A stretch of DNA of 8,438 nucleotides, from the NCBI GenBank assembly GCA_947626425.1, contig CANQRX010000059.1, forward strand, positions 1 to 8,438. The letters are read 5' to 3'. Every line of letters starts with the position of its first letter. The first letter of the stretch is position 1. The notes beneath the pieces were generated by a model. That model was not told the DNA's origin, ran no database searches, and was given only the letters and a program-made list of their open reading frames with translations. The DNA comes from an uncultured Bacilli bacterium (GTDB lineage: Bacteria > Bacillota_I > Bacilli_A > RF39 > UBA660). The position numbers and the translations under genes are program-made. Shown here piece by piece: positions 1 through 6,694 of the stretch.

Positions 1-441
1 GGTAAAGGCACACATGCTGTAATTTCAACTCATAGCGGACTGCCATCAGCTAAATTATTTACTGATTTAAATAAACTGAAAATGGGGGATGAATTTACCT
101 TATCTGTCTTAGGGGATAATTTAACCTATAGAATAAATCAAATTATTACAGTTTTACCAAAAGAAGTAGAGGCTTTAAAAATAGAAGAAGACAAAGATTA
201 TGTAACCATGTTTACATGTACCCCTTATGGAATCAATAGCCATAGGCTTCTAGTAAGAGGGGAAAGAGTAATAAAAGATACAAATCATAAAGAAGCAAAA
301 GTTCTTGAAAAAGCGGAAAAAAATATAAAAACACATCTAATTAAGATGATAATTTTCTTGAGTGTATTCTTTATCATTTTATTTACTATTTTAAAAGACC
401 TAATTTCTTTATTGATAAAAAGAATAAAGGATAGAAACTAA
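1..441 (+). CDS. Class C (pilin-polymerising) sortase, 3' part
   Basis: Only the last 146 residues are present; the reading frame is already open at base 1, so the gene starts outside the window. Sortases are extracellular, membrane-bound Cys transpeptidases; class C members cut LPXTG pilins between Thr and Gly and link subunits into a covalent pilus. Seen here: the catalytic-His segment ISTHSGLP (His at fragment residue 11), the catalytic Cys in TMFTCTPYG (residue 73) and the Arg nine residues later (residue 82, in SHRLLVRGER). This spacing and the TPYGINSHRLLVRGER style are typical of class C. A hydrophobic C-terminal segment (about residues 112-138) followed by basic residues is a second membrane anchor, also typical of class C and absent from the other sortase in this window. 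The pilin gene follows after a 48-nt gap in the same direction, which fits a pilus operon. Confidence 0.93.
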   Translation, partial: GKGTHAVISTHSGLPSAKLFTDLNKLKMGDEFTLSVLGDNLTYRINQIITVLPKEVEALKIEEDKDYVTMFTCTPYGINSHRLLVRGERVIKDTNHKEAKVLEKAEKNIKTHLIKMIIFLSVFFIILFTILKDLISLLIKRIKDRN

Positions 442-477
442 GATGAAAATTAAAATTTGCTTAAAGCAAGATTTATT

Positions 478-484
478 GGAGGTG
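478..484 (+). promoter_or_regulatory. Ribosome binding site deciding the pilin start
   Basis: GGAGGTG lies five bases before ATG 490. It selects this ATG over an in-frame TTG at 457 that would add 11 residues (including the codons of the Shine-Dalgarno itself) ahead of an otherwise normal signal peptide. Confidence 0.85.
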
Positions 485-489
485 TAAAG

Positions 490-1440
490 ATGAATAAAAC
501 TAAAAAAAACCTACCATTATTTCTTATGTGCTTAATATTAAGTCTTATGATATTTCCTTCAAAGATTTTAGCAAGCAGTGACTTTGATGCAAACAAAGAC
601 GTTGAGTTTAGTATCGACTATCAGAATGAAGGTAAAAGATTATCTAATGCAGAATTTGACATATACAAAGTAGCAGATGTGGATAAAGATTTAAACCTAC
701 AAAGTTCAAAAGACTTTGATAAATATCCTGTTGACTTAACAAAACTAAACCAAGAGGCTTGGAACGATTATGCTCTAACCCTTAAGGGATATGTGCAAAA
801 AGACGGGGTAAAACCCTTAGAGACAGGAATAACTGATGCCAACGGAATTTACAAAACAAAACTAAAAGCAGGCTTGTATCTTGTTATCGGTAAAAATCTA
901 ACTTTGGATAATTATATATATGAATCCAGTCCTTTTCTAGTTTTACTACCTAATGTAGAAAAAGAAACAGGAACATGGAATTATGAGGTTATCTCAAAGC
1001 CAAAGACAACAAGAAATGAAAAAATCATAAAGGAAGTATCTAAAAAAGTTATTAAGATTTGGAAAGATAAAGGTTTTGAAAACTTTCGTCCTAAAGAAAT
1101 AGAGATTGAACTATTAGGAAACGAGGAGCTAAGAGAAACCATAGTTTTAAGTGAAAAAAATAATTGGCAGCACACATGGCATAAATTAGATGCAAATGTA
1201 AATTGGACCGTAGCAGAAAAAAGTGTGGGCAAACGTAAATATAAAGTATCTATAAGTGAAGAAGGTGATACTTTTATAGTTGAAAATACTTATTTATCAT
1301 CCGAAACACCCAAAAAACCAAAAGAACCCTTGCCACAAACGGGTCAGTTATGGTGGCCGGTGTATACTCTAGTTGGTATCGGGTCAGTCATGATTGTGTT
1401 AGGCTTTATTCAAAATAGAAGAAAGAAGGTGGATGAATGA
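490..1440 (+). CDS. LPXTG-anchored pilin subunit with Cna-B domain
   Basis: A 316-residue surface protein. It starts MNKTKK and has a hydrophobic signal peptide ending near ILASS (about residues 1-28). Residues 35-175 resemble the N-terminal region of SpaA-type pilins: an AEFDIYKV strand, and an AGLYLVIG / SSPFLVLLPN pair near residues 130-156. At 163-172 is WNYEVISKPK, which resembles the pilin motif WxxxVxVYPK whose Lys is the cross-linking nucleophile; Trp, Val, Pro and Lys are kept but the Val-Tyr pair is Ser-Lys. Residues about 185-275 form a Cna-B domain (KVIKIWKDK, RPKEIEIELLG, LSEKNNW, FIVENTY). The end is a complete sorting signal: LPQTG at 281-285, a hydrophobic span and RRKK. It probably acts as a pilus shaft, basal or minor subunit joined by the class C sortase encoded just upstream. 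The stop codon overlaps a possible start of the next gene (ATGA at 1437-1440). Its exact place in the pilus is inference. Confidence 0.9.
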   Translation: MNKTKKNLPLFLMCLILSLMIFPSKILASSDFDANKDVEFSIDYQNEGKRLSNAEFDIYKVADVDKDLNLQSSKDFDKYPVDLTKLNQEAWNDYALTLKGYVQKDGVKPLETGITDANGIYKTKLKAGLYLVIGKNLTLDNYIYESSPFLVLLPNVEKETGTWNYEVISKPKTTRNEKIIKEVSKKVIKIWKDKGFENFRPKEIEIELLGNEELRETIVLSEKNNWQHTWHKLDANVNWTVAEKSVGKRKYKVSISEEGDTFIVENTYLSSETPKKPKEPLPQTGQLWWPVYTLVGIGSVMIVLGFIQNRRKKVDE

Positions 1441-1524
1441 AAATTAAAATTAAAATGAAAAAAAATTATATCGATAGTTTTAGTACTGCTAATATTACTT
1501 TCAAATTCCCCTATTTCTCTAGCT
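1437..1524 (+). other. Out-of-frame start and signal-peptide coding segment of the VWA adhesin
   Basis: The adhesin frame read upstream of ATG 1525 encodes KKIISIVLVLLILLS, then NSPISLA: a textbook signal peptide with an SLA cleavage site. In that frame a TGA at 1456-1458 blocks it and there is no in-frame ATG, GTG or TTG. The natural starts are ATG 1437 (overlapping the pilin stop as ATGA, with AAGGTGG at 1426-1432 as ribosome site) and ATG 1455, both one frame away. Removing a single A from the tract at 1458-1465 gives an uninterrupted MKK(I)ISIV... signal peptide joined to the adhesin. As written, ribosomes from either ATG stop at 1530-1532. So the adhesin is either frameshifted, switched by slippage in the A tract, or the base count is wrong. 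Confidence 0.85.
1458..1465 (+). repeat. Eight-A homopolymer tract at the adhesin start
   Basis: Eight consecutive A bases directly follow ATG 1455. Seven or ten A bases would put the ATG in frame with the signal peptide and the whole adhesin; eight does not. Tracts of this length are prone to replication and transcription slippage, and also to base-count errors. Confidence 0.9.
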
Positions 1525-4500
1525 ATGGGTAAAGATTCTTTTGATGAGCATACAAAAGAAAGTAATTCAATTGTTACAAAAAACACGCAAGAAATAAAAA
1601 AAGGCTCATTAGACGAAAAAAAGAGTGAGAGTAATTCACTAGAGACAAAAAGTAATGAAGATGTTACAAAGGGATCTATTATAAACCCATTTGAAACCGT
1701 CAAGGAATTGCCTAAGACATACTTTTATGAAAATAATGATATTGAAATTGCTATAGAGCTAAAACAAAGAACACTGCAAGAAGAAGGTCAATTAATAGTT
1801 AATGAGATTGATTCAGAAAAAGATGATAAGCAATTAGAATTACAAAAAAAAATCATGAATAAGATTACTGAAAAGCTTAATGAAAAGCAAAAGTTAGATA
1901 AAGTAAAAATTTATGACATTTGCTTGATTAATAAAGAAGGAGATATAATTAATGATTTTGAAATTCTAAATATACGCTATGTCTTTAAAAAACCTGTTTT
2001 ATTAGATGAGAAAAATGAACTCTCAATATTTTCACTGTTCAACAACGAGTTAATTGATTCTAAAAATGTAGAAATCAAAAGAAATGATAGAAATGAAATT
2101 GTAGAATTAAGTTTTAATGTTGATAAAATACAACAACTTATCTTGATCAATACGGTAGAAAAAAACTTAAACCTTATAGAAGACTCTCAAAAGACTAATA
2201 AAGAAGAACAAGAAGATACGAAAATAGAAAACAAAGAAACTTTAGATGAATTTATTCAGCTTGAAAAGAGTTTATCAGGTAATAAGAAAATTACTTTTGA
2301 GGGGTTGAGAAAAGACTTTTCAGAATTAGAAGGTGAAATACAGCTTGAGGTAAAAGAACTTAATCCAAACCATGAGAAAGATAAAGAGCAAATTGAAATT
2401 AACGAGACAGAGATGGAAAAATTTATTCCTAAAAAAAATGATTCCATTAAGATCAATTGGCATCATTATGATGTAAGAATCTTGTTAGATGGAGAGGAAA
2501 TTGAACCTGTTAATAAGTTAAGGGTGTTCTTCTCAGGTTTTGATACTACTAATCTTGATGATGCTACAAAGGAAGTAAAAGTCCTTCATCTGAATCAATT
2601 AACAAATGAGGTAGAAGATAAGGAAATTGAAATTGGGGAAAACGGAGTTGTAGAAGCTGAATTTGATAGCTTTTCTCCTATAACAGTTGTTGAAGTAATA
2701 GCAGATGATCCCTCTACTCTTAAGGAAACAGACTTTGTTAATGATGTTAAGCACTATCATGAATATGATCGTGGTTCTCTTGGAAAATCAGTAATAGACT
2801 CTTCTCAAATACTGAATCCAGGTCGTACTTCCGATGCCTTTGGTAATATAGTTCTTGAACATGGACAAGTTGTAACAAAGAAAACTGCAACACCTGTTGA
2901 GGGAAAGGTTAATACTTGGGATATTACTGTTCGTGCAGAAGGTAGGGACAACAAACCTGATACTACAGATGTTGTTCTAGTTCTTGATAATTCATATAGT
3001 ATGTATGAAGAGAAAAACAAACTAGCTGATGGACGAACTCGTTTTCAAGCGGCACAAGAGGCTGCTAAGAAATTTGTTGATATAGCATTGAATGAAAATC
3101 CTAACTTAAGGATTGCTATAGTAGTTTATAACGGGGAGGTAACGATAAATTCTGGGAATATTAATCAACCATTTTCACAAGACAAACAAGCACTATATTC
3201 AGAAATTGATGCGATTAAAGAACCACCTTCATTAGATCCAGAGAAGAAAGGGGGAACTTTTACTCAAGCAGCTATTAAACAGGCTGGTGAAATTTTAAAA
3301 GGTTCTTCAGCAGATAATAAACACATGGTGCTTATGGCTGATGGTTTTCCGACTTTTAGTTACGACTTAGATTCTTCATCTTGGGATGAGAAAATAGAAC
3401 AAACAGAATTATTTTACAAGCCAGGTGGTCTTTTAAATATCAAGGATCTTTACGAAAAGACTAAATACTATAGACTACCTGCAGATGAAAGTCAGATTCA
3501 ATTTAATTACGATAATAGGGTAGGTTTGGGAGCTGAAGAAAGATCGTCAGTAGCATATAAGACTCTGAAATTTAATAAGGATATAAAAGATGTTCACAGG
3601 TATATCTATGGAGAATATAAAACAGGTACTAAAGATCCGAATAATATAGACTTAACGGTACAAGCTCATCGTTATCATGTGGACGGTGAGGATTATGCAA
3701 GAGAATACAGATATGCACATCAAAAATCAACTGTTTTAGAAGCTAAAAGATTAAGAGAAGACCCAAACATAGGTTTGGATACTTTGTATTCTGTAGGTGT
3801 AGGCTTTGAAACCTATACTGGACAAGAATTGGAAATTGCCGTTAGAACGCTAAGCAGAATTGCTGATTCTGGAAAGTTTTATGATGTTAGAAATTCGGAG
3901 CGATTGACAGATACCTTTGAAGAAATAGCAAAAACTATTAGTATCAAAAGTGCTATGCGTGACTTCAAAATCGTTGACATCATGGGTAAAGGCTTTACGG
4001 TAACAGATGAGTCGAAAATAAAAGTAAGTGAAGGGAAAACAAGTTTTGACCGAAATTCAGAAACAATAAATTGGGATATAGAAACTGTAACTAAGTGTGT
4101 GGCTACAAAAAGTGACGTAAGATATGCAGAATTAACTTATAGAATTGAAATCAACGATGATATTCTAACTCTACCAGGTGCAAAGACTAATCAACACGAG
4201 AAGTTTATTACCAATGCCGTAACTGATTTGACTTATACAGATAATCTTAAGGATGAGAAGAAGACCTTATCAATTGATTCTCCAAAGGTAGATCCAGTTC
4301 TTTTGAAGGTTAAAAAGGTCTTATTAGATAGTAATGGAAAATTATTAAATGAAGATATAACATTTACAATAAATGTTACTAATGATTTGAAGACCTACGA
4401 CGAAGGGCATGAATTAAGTCCAAAAGAAGACTATAAATGGCGTACTACTTTGAGAGATGAGGGAACCTACTCGGTTGACGAAATAGCTGTATCTGGAACT

Positions 4501-4749
4501 CCAGAAAAAAACTATATTACGACTATTAAGATTGATGGAGAAGAAACTAGTGAGTTCTTGGTAAATCATGACGGTGATATTCCGAGAGGCGATGTTAATA
4601 TTGAGGTTACAAATCAGGAATTAGGAGGTTATGAACTGCCAACAACCGGTGGATTAGGAACTATACTCTTTAGATTGATAGGAGTCTTTGTATTGACTTT
4701 CGCTTTAGTAATTCCTTATAGAATGAGACGAGTTAAATGCGAAAGGTAA
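1525..4749 (+). CDS. Large VWA-domain LPXTG surface adhesin / pilus tip protein (in-frame part)
   Basis: From ATG 1525 the frame encodes 1074 residues; the true start is probably upstream (see 1437-1524), since this ATG falls at the expected signal-peptidase cut and has no ribosome site. Layout: Lys/Glu/Ser-rich linker (1-60); two related beta-rich modules (about 70-212 and 250-392), each with a Glu/Lys-rich stretch, a strand pair like YDVRILLDGEEIEP and a closing FDSFSPITVVEV-type strand; a von Willebrand A domain (about 475-805) with a full MIDAS metal site: DNSYS with Asp488, Thr578 in GGTFT, Asp606 in MADG; a beta-sandwich region (about 805-925); a C-terminal Cna-B-like domain (about 928-1035); and LPTTG at 1038-1042 with a hydrophobic span and RMRR tail. 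VWA proteins with this plan sit at the tip of Gram-positive pili and bind host or matrix ligands; the ligand here is unknown. It is followed with a 13-nt overlap by a sortase gene. Confidence 0.88.
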   Translation: MGKDSFDEHTKESNSIVTKNTQEIKKGSLDEKKSESNSLETKSNEDVTKGSIINPFETVKELPKTYFYENNDIEIAIELKQRTLQEEGQLIVNEIDSEKDDKQLELQKKIMNKITEKLNEKQKLDKVKIYDICLINKEGDIINDFEILNIRYVFKKPVLLDEKNELSIFSLFNNELIDSKNVEIKRNDRNEIVELSFNVDKIQQLILINTVEKNLNLIEDSQKTNKEEQEDTKIENKETLDEFIQLEKSLSGNKKITFEGLRKDFSELEGEIQLEVKELNPNHEKDKEQIEINETEMEKFIPKKNDSIKINWHHYDVRILLDGEEIEPVNKLRVFFSGFDTTNLDDATKEVKVLHLNQLTNEVEDKEIEIGENGVVEAEFDSFSPITVVEVIADDPSTLKETDFVNDVKHYHEYDRGSLGKSVIDSSQILNPGRTSDAFGNIVLEHGQVVTKKTATPVEGKVNTWDITVRAEGRDNKPDTTDVVLVLDNSYSMYEEKNKLADGRTRFQAAQEAAKKFVDIALNENPNLRIAIVVYNGEVTINSGNINQPFSQDKQALYSEIDAIKEPPSLDPEKKGGTFTQAAIKQAGEILKGSSADNKHMVLMADGFPTFSYDLDSSSWDEKIEQTELFYKPGGLLNIKDLYEKTKYYRLPADESQIQFNYDNRVGLGAEERSSVAYKTLKFNKDIKDVHRYIYGEYKTGTKDPNNIDLTVQAHRYHVDGEDYAREYRYAHQKSTVLEAKRLREDPNIGLDTLYSVGVGFETYTGQELEIAVRTLSRIADSGKFYDVRNSERLTDTFEEIAKTISIKSAMRDFKIVDIMGKGFTVTDESKIKVSEGKTSFDRNSETINWDIETVTKCVATKSDVRYAELTYRIEINDDILTLPGAKTNQHEKFITNAVTDLTYTDNLKDEKKTLSIDSPKVDPVLLKVKKVLLDSNGKLLNEDITFTINVTNDLKTYDEGHELSPKEDYKWRTTLRDEGTYSVDEIAVSGTPEKNYITTIKIDGEETSEFLVNHDGDIPRGDVNIEVTNQELGGYELPTTGGLGTILFRLIGVFVLTFALVIPYRMRRVKCER

Positions 4750-5339
4750 ATAAGTTTTTCTTATTTGGTACGCTTTGCATTTTGGTGGGACTCCTACTTT
4801 TTTCTAAAAACTTATGGGAAGATTATCAGGTTGGAAAAGAAACTGAGTTAATCAAAGAAAGGCTTGAAGAAAATAAGGGCATAGAAATTGAAAAACCAAT
4901 TGATGATAGACCTGATTATGTTAAAAACCCGTATATGGAAATGCCAAAGGTTACAATTGACGGCAATGACTATATAGGATATGTAATTATACCGAACTTA
5001 GAGTTGGAACTTCCGATTCTAAGCTCTTGGTCATATCCAAAGCTTAAGATTGCACCTGCAAGATATGAAGGATCGGTATACCTAAATAACATGATCCTGT
5101 TAGCACATAACTATACAGTCCATTTTGGCAAGCTACATCGATTAAATATTGGAGATGTTATTCAATTTAAAGATATGAATGACAATCTTTTCGATTTTAC
5201 TGTAGAAAATAAAGAAGAGTTAGATGAAATACAAGTTGAAGAGATGGTCTCTGGGGATTGGGACTTAACATTATTCACTTGCACTCTAGGTGGTGAAGCA
5301 AGAACAACTATACGATGTAAAAGAATAGAAGATAGGTGA
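4737..5339 (+). CDS. Second sortase, short form (not class C)
   Basis: A complete 200-residue sortase. It has an N-terminal membrane anchor (about residues 6-24: FFLFGTLCILVGLLLF) and no C-terminal one. The catalytic residues are visible: His124 in LLAHNY, Cys182 in LTLFTCT, and Arg189 in GGEARTTIRC as the likely catalytic Arg, with Arg193 as an alternative. GYVIIPNLELELPIL (about 81-95) matches the usual sortase core strand. The lack of a second membrane segment and the TLFTCTLGGEARTTIRCKR ending separate it from the class C enzyme at the left edge; it could be a class D- or B-like enzyme that attaches the finished pilus or the adhesin to the wall, but I cannot fix the class from sequence alone. 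Its start overlaps the adhesin stop by 13 nt and has only a weak purine-rich ribosome site (GAGACGAG), so it is probably translated by coupling to the adhesin. If so, failure to translate the adhesin would lower this sortase too. Confidence 0.92.
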   Translation: MRKVNKFFLFGTLCILVGLLLFSKNLWEDYQVGKETELIKERLEENKGIEIEKPIDDRPDYVKNPYMEMPKVTIDGNDYIGYVIIPNLELELPILSSWSYPKLKIAPARYEGSVYLNNMILLAHNYTVHFGKLHRLNIGDVIQFKDMNDNLFDFTVENKEELDEIQVEEMVSGDWDLTLFTCTLGGEARTTIRCKRIEDR

Positions 5340-5343
5340 TATT

Positions 5344-5372
5344 TTGTCAATATAGAATTGTAGAAATAAAAT
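5344..5372 (+). promoter_or_regulatory. Predicted vegetative promoter before the AP2 gene
   Basis: TTGTCA at 5344-5349 and TAAAAT at 5367-5372 are each one base from the consensus -35 and -10 and are separated by 17 bases. The predicted transcription start (about 5379-5381) falls within the GAGAGG ribosome site, giving a very short leader, so the match may be fortuitous in such AT-rich DNA. No terminator-like hairpin separates it from the sortase gene. Confidence 0.4.
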
Positions 5373-5376
5373 TTAA

Positions 5377-5428
5377 GAGAGGTTATATTATGAAAAAAGA
5401 AAATTTTTGTAGATATGACATCAAATAA
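5377..5428 (+). other. Ribosome site and 12-codon upstream frame overlapping the AP2 start
   Basis: GAGAGG at 5377-5382 stands seven bases before ATG 5390, a better start context than anything before ATG 5415. ATG 5390 encodes only MKKENFCRYDIK before TAA at 5426-5428 and overlaps the first codons of the AP2 gene in another frame. It may be a short leader frame that couples translation into the AP2 gene. Alternatively the six-A run at 5393-5398 has one A too many: with five, ATG 5390 would read MKKKIFVDMTSN... straight into the AP2 protein. Both are inference. Confidence 0.45.
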
Positions 5429-6248
5429 AAAAGAAAAAATAAATAAAAATGAAAAACTTGTAGGGAAAAGATTTGGAAAACTAAAAGTACTATCTGTTTA
5501 TAAAAAAGGCAAGTACAAAAAATGTAAATGTATTTGTGATTGTGGAAATACTACTGATGTATACTATAGCAATCTTGTTTCAGGAAGAACAGTAAGTTGC
5601 GGTTGTCGAGGGGCAGAGATTGCTAATAGCTATAAAAACATAGTAGGGGAAATATATCACGATCTTATAGTTGAAGAGAAAACTGAAAAACGTGAAGATG
5701 GCTTAATAGTTTGGAAATGTAGGTGTCTTAAATGTGGAAAATATATTGAAGCCACTAAAAAGCAACTGGGCAGAGGATATGTCAAAGACTGTGGGAATCA
5801 TAAATATGAAGACTTATTGGGACAAAAAATTGGAGAGCTTACAGTTATCTCATTTGATAATAATAAAGAAAAATATCTTTGCCAATGTTCTTGCGGTAAG
5901 TCTACATATGTATCCAGATCTAATTTAATCAGCAGGCATACACTTAGTTGTGGTCATCTTGGTAATGACCGAAAATATAACTATGTAGACGGAGCTTTAC
6001 CATACTTATTAACAGGAAAAGTCCCATCAAATAATACCAGTGGTGTAAAAGGTGTTAGTCAAACAAAAAATGGCAAATGGGTTTCTTATATTACACTAAG
6101 AAAAAAGAGATATACACTGGGAACATTTAAGAAAAAAGAAGATGCTATTAGAGCTAGAAAAAAAGCAGAAATAGATTTCTTTTTACCAATAATAGAAAAA
6201 GATCAAATGAGGAAACAAAAAACGGAGCATCTTAAAGAGGGGTTATAA
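5415..6248 (+). CDS. Zinc-ribbon-repeat protein with C-terminal AP2 DNA-binding domain
   Basis: A 277-residue, Lys-rich, soluble protein without signal peptide. Three related modules are visible: residues 17-64 (GKRFGKLKVLSV, Cys37/39/41/43, SCGC at 61-64), 78-126 (GEIYHDLIVEEK, Cys102/104/107, Cys126) and 136-179 (GQKIGELTVISF, Cys156/158/160, SCGH at 178-181). Each has a short beta pair then CxCxCG and a later SCG or DCG, which suggests zinc binding. Residues 209-252 are an AP2/ERF-type domain (SGVKGVSQTKNGKW, YTLGTFKKKEDAIRARKKAE). Bacterial and phage AP2 proteins of this type are commonly found in mobile or prophage regions, sometimes fused to homing nucleases; no HNH nuclease motif is seen here, so a DNA-binding or regulatory role is more likely than cutting. 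It stands between two surface-protein genes on the same strand, so it may be a local regulator or a passenger. The start is the first in-frame ATG but has no ribosome site of its own. Confidence 0.85.
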   Translation: MTSNKKEKINKNEKLVGKRFGKLKVLSVYKKGKYKKCKCICDCGNTTDVYYSNLVSGRTVSCGCRGAEIANSYKNIVGEIYHDLIVEEKTEKREDGLIVWKCRCLKCGKYIEATKKQLGRGYVKDCGNHKYEDLLGQKIGELTVISFDNNKEKYLCQCSCGKSTYVSRSNLISRHTLSCGHLGNDRKYNYVDGALPYLLTGKVPSNNTSGVKGVSQTKNGKWVSYITLRKKRYTLGTFKKKEDAIRARKKAEIDFFLPIIEKDQMRKQKTEHLKEGL

Positions 6249-6319
6249 ACTCTGAATACTAGGTTACAGGTCTTTATTTTATAAGTGGAAATAAAAAGGT
6301 TTATTTGTCCATAACTCGT

Positions 6320-6349
6320 TTGATTAGAAATGGACTATTCTATTATAAA
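6320..6349 (+). promoter_or_regulatory. Possible promoter for the TTG-started surface-protein gene
   Basis: The 140-nt gap 6249-6388 contains TTGATT at 6320-6325 and TATAAA at 6344-6349 with an 18-base spacer, about 40 bases before the TTG start. The -10 is one base from consensus, the -35 two. In AT-rich DNA such matches arise by chance, so this is a candidate only. Nothing else convincing lies in this gap. Confidence 0.35.
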
Positions 6350-6376
6350 TTGATTTTTATAGCATTATTTAGAAAA

Positions 6377-6391
6377 GGGAGGAAATAATTG
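6377..6391 (+). promoter_or_regulatory. Strong ribosome site with TTG start codon
   Basis: GGGAGG at 6377-6382 is six bases before TTG 6389. The strong Shine-Dalgarno, correct spacing and the signal peptide that follows immediately (MRTKKIF...) support a real TTG start. Confidence 0.8.
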
Positions 6392-6694
6392 AGAACAAAA
6401 AAGATATTTAATTATTTAATAAAAGGTATATTGGCATTTGTTATTTTTGTGAGTATTTCTCCAGCAAAGTCAGCTCTTGCACATAGCTATAATTGTAATA
6501 ATTACAACAATTACAATTATAGTTATAAAGAAACAATCTGTGTGTATAAATCATGGTCGGGTCAACCTTTGAAATACGGTGAAAAGCGCCCAGATGTTTA
6601 TTTTCAACTGCTTAAAGATGGAAGACCTGTGGGAGAGCCTAAGAAAGCAGTAAAGAATAAGACAAGTTTCAATATATCAAGCTTTAGAGAGTGA
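6389..6694 (+). pseudogene. 5' part of a broken surface-protein gene: signal peptide and half a Cna-B domain
   Basis: It encodes 101 residues. A basic start (MRTKKIFNYLIKG) and hydrophobic core (about 14-24) lead to a signal-peptidase site near SALA at residue 31. An Asn/Tyr-rich patch (about 34-47, YNCNNYNNYNYSY) follows, then the first half of a Cna-B domain: ICVYKSW, RPDVYFQLLKDGRPVGEPK, KTSFNI. Such domains usually run 80-90 residues; this one stops after about 50, and the frame ends at TGA 6692-6694. The continuation (CHAP-like and repeated Cna-B domains) is in the next frame from about 6684. The most economical reading is the 5' end of a large secreted, wall-associated protein whose reading frame was broken at a recombination or deletion junction. 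It could be expressed as a small secreted peptide, but nothing suggests a function for that. Confidence 0.8.
6487..6522 (+). repeat. 12-bp perfect inverted repeat in the Asn/Tyr-rich coding patch
   Basis: CTATAATTGTAA at 6487-6498 is the exact reverse complement of TTACAATTATAG at 6511-6522, with a 12-base loop. One G-U pair extends the RNA stem by three. It lies just after the signal-peptide codons. It may be a by-product of repeated Asn and Tyr codons, or an mRNA hairpin early in the message. Confidence 0.6.

Noticed and set aside
457..489. In-frame TTG extension of the pilin (11 more residues)
   Set aside because: The strong ribosome site GGAGGTG lies within this stretch and points to ATG 490, which begins a normal signal peptide.
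2256..3020. Minus-strand open frames within the adhesin gene
   Set aside because: They are antisense shadows of a strongly supported VWA adhesin, Ser/Phe-rich as expected from reversed Glu/Lys codons.
5734..5928. 64-codon + strand frame inside the AP2 gene
   Set aside because: It is fully nested in a well-supported gene in another frame, with no ribosome site and no recognisable protein.
6272..6298. AT-rich hairpin (CTTTATTT with AAATAAAAAG) as a terminator after the AP2 gene
   Set aside because: The stem needs bulged A bases, has almost no GC and is not followed by a T run.
6679..6684. HindIII site AAGCTT exactly at the frame and GC junction, suggesting a cloning or ligation chimera
   Set aside because: Other AAGCTT sites occur in this AT-rich window (near 1873 and 5040), so the coincidence is weak evidence alone.
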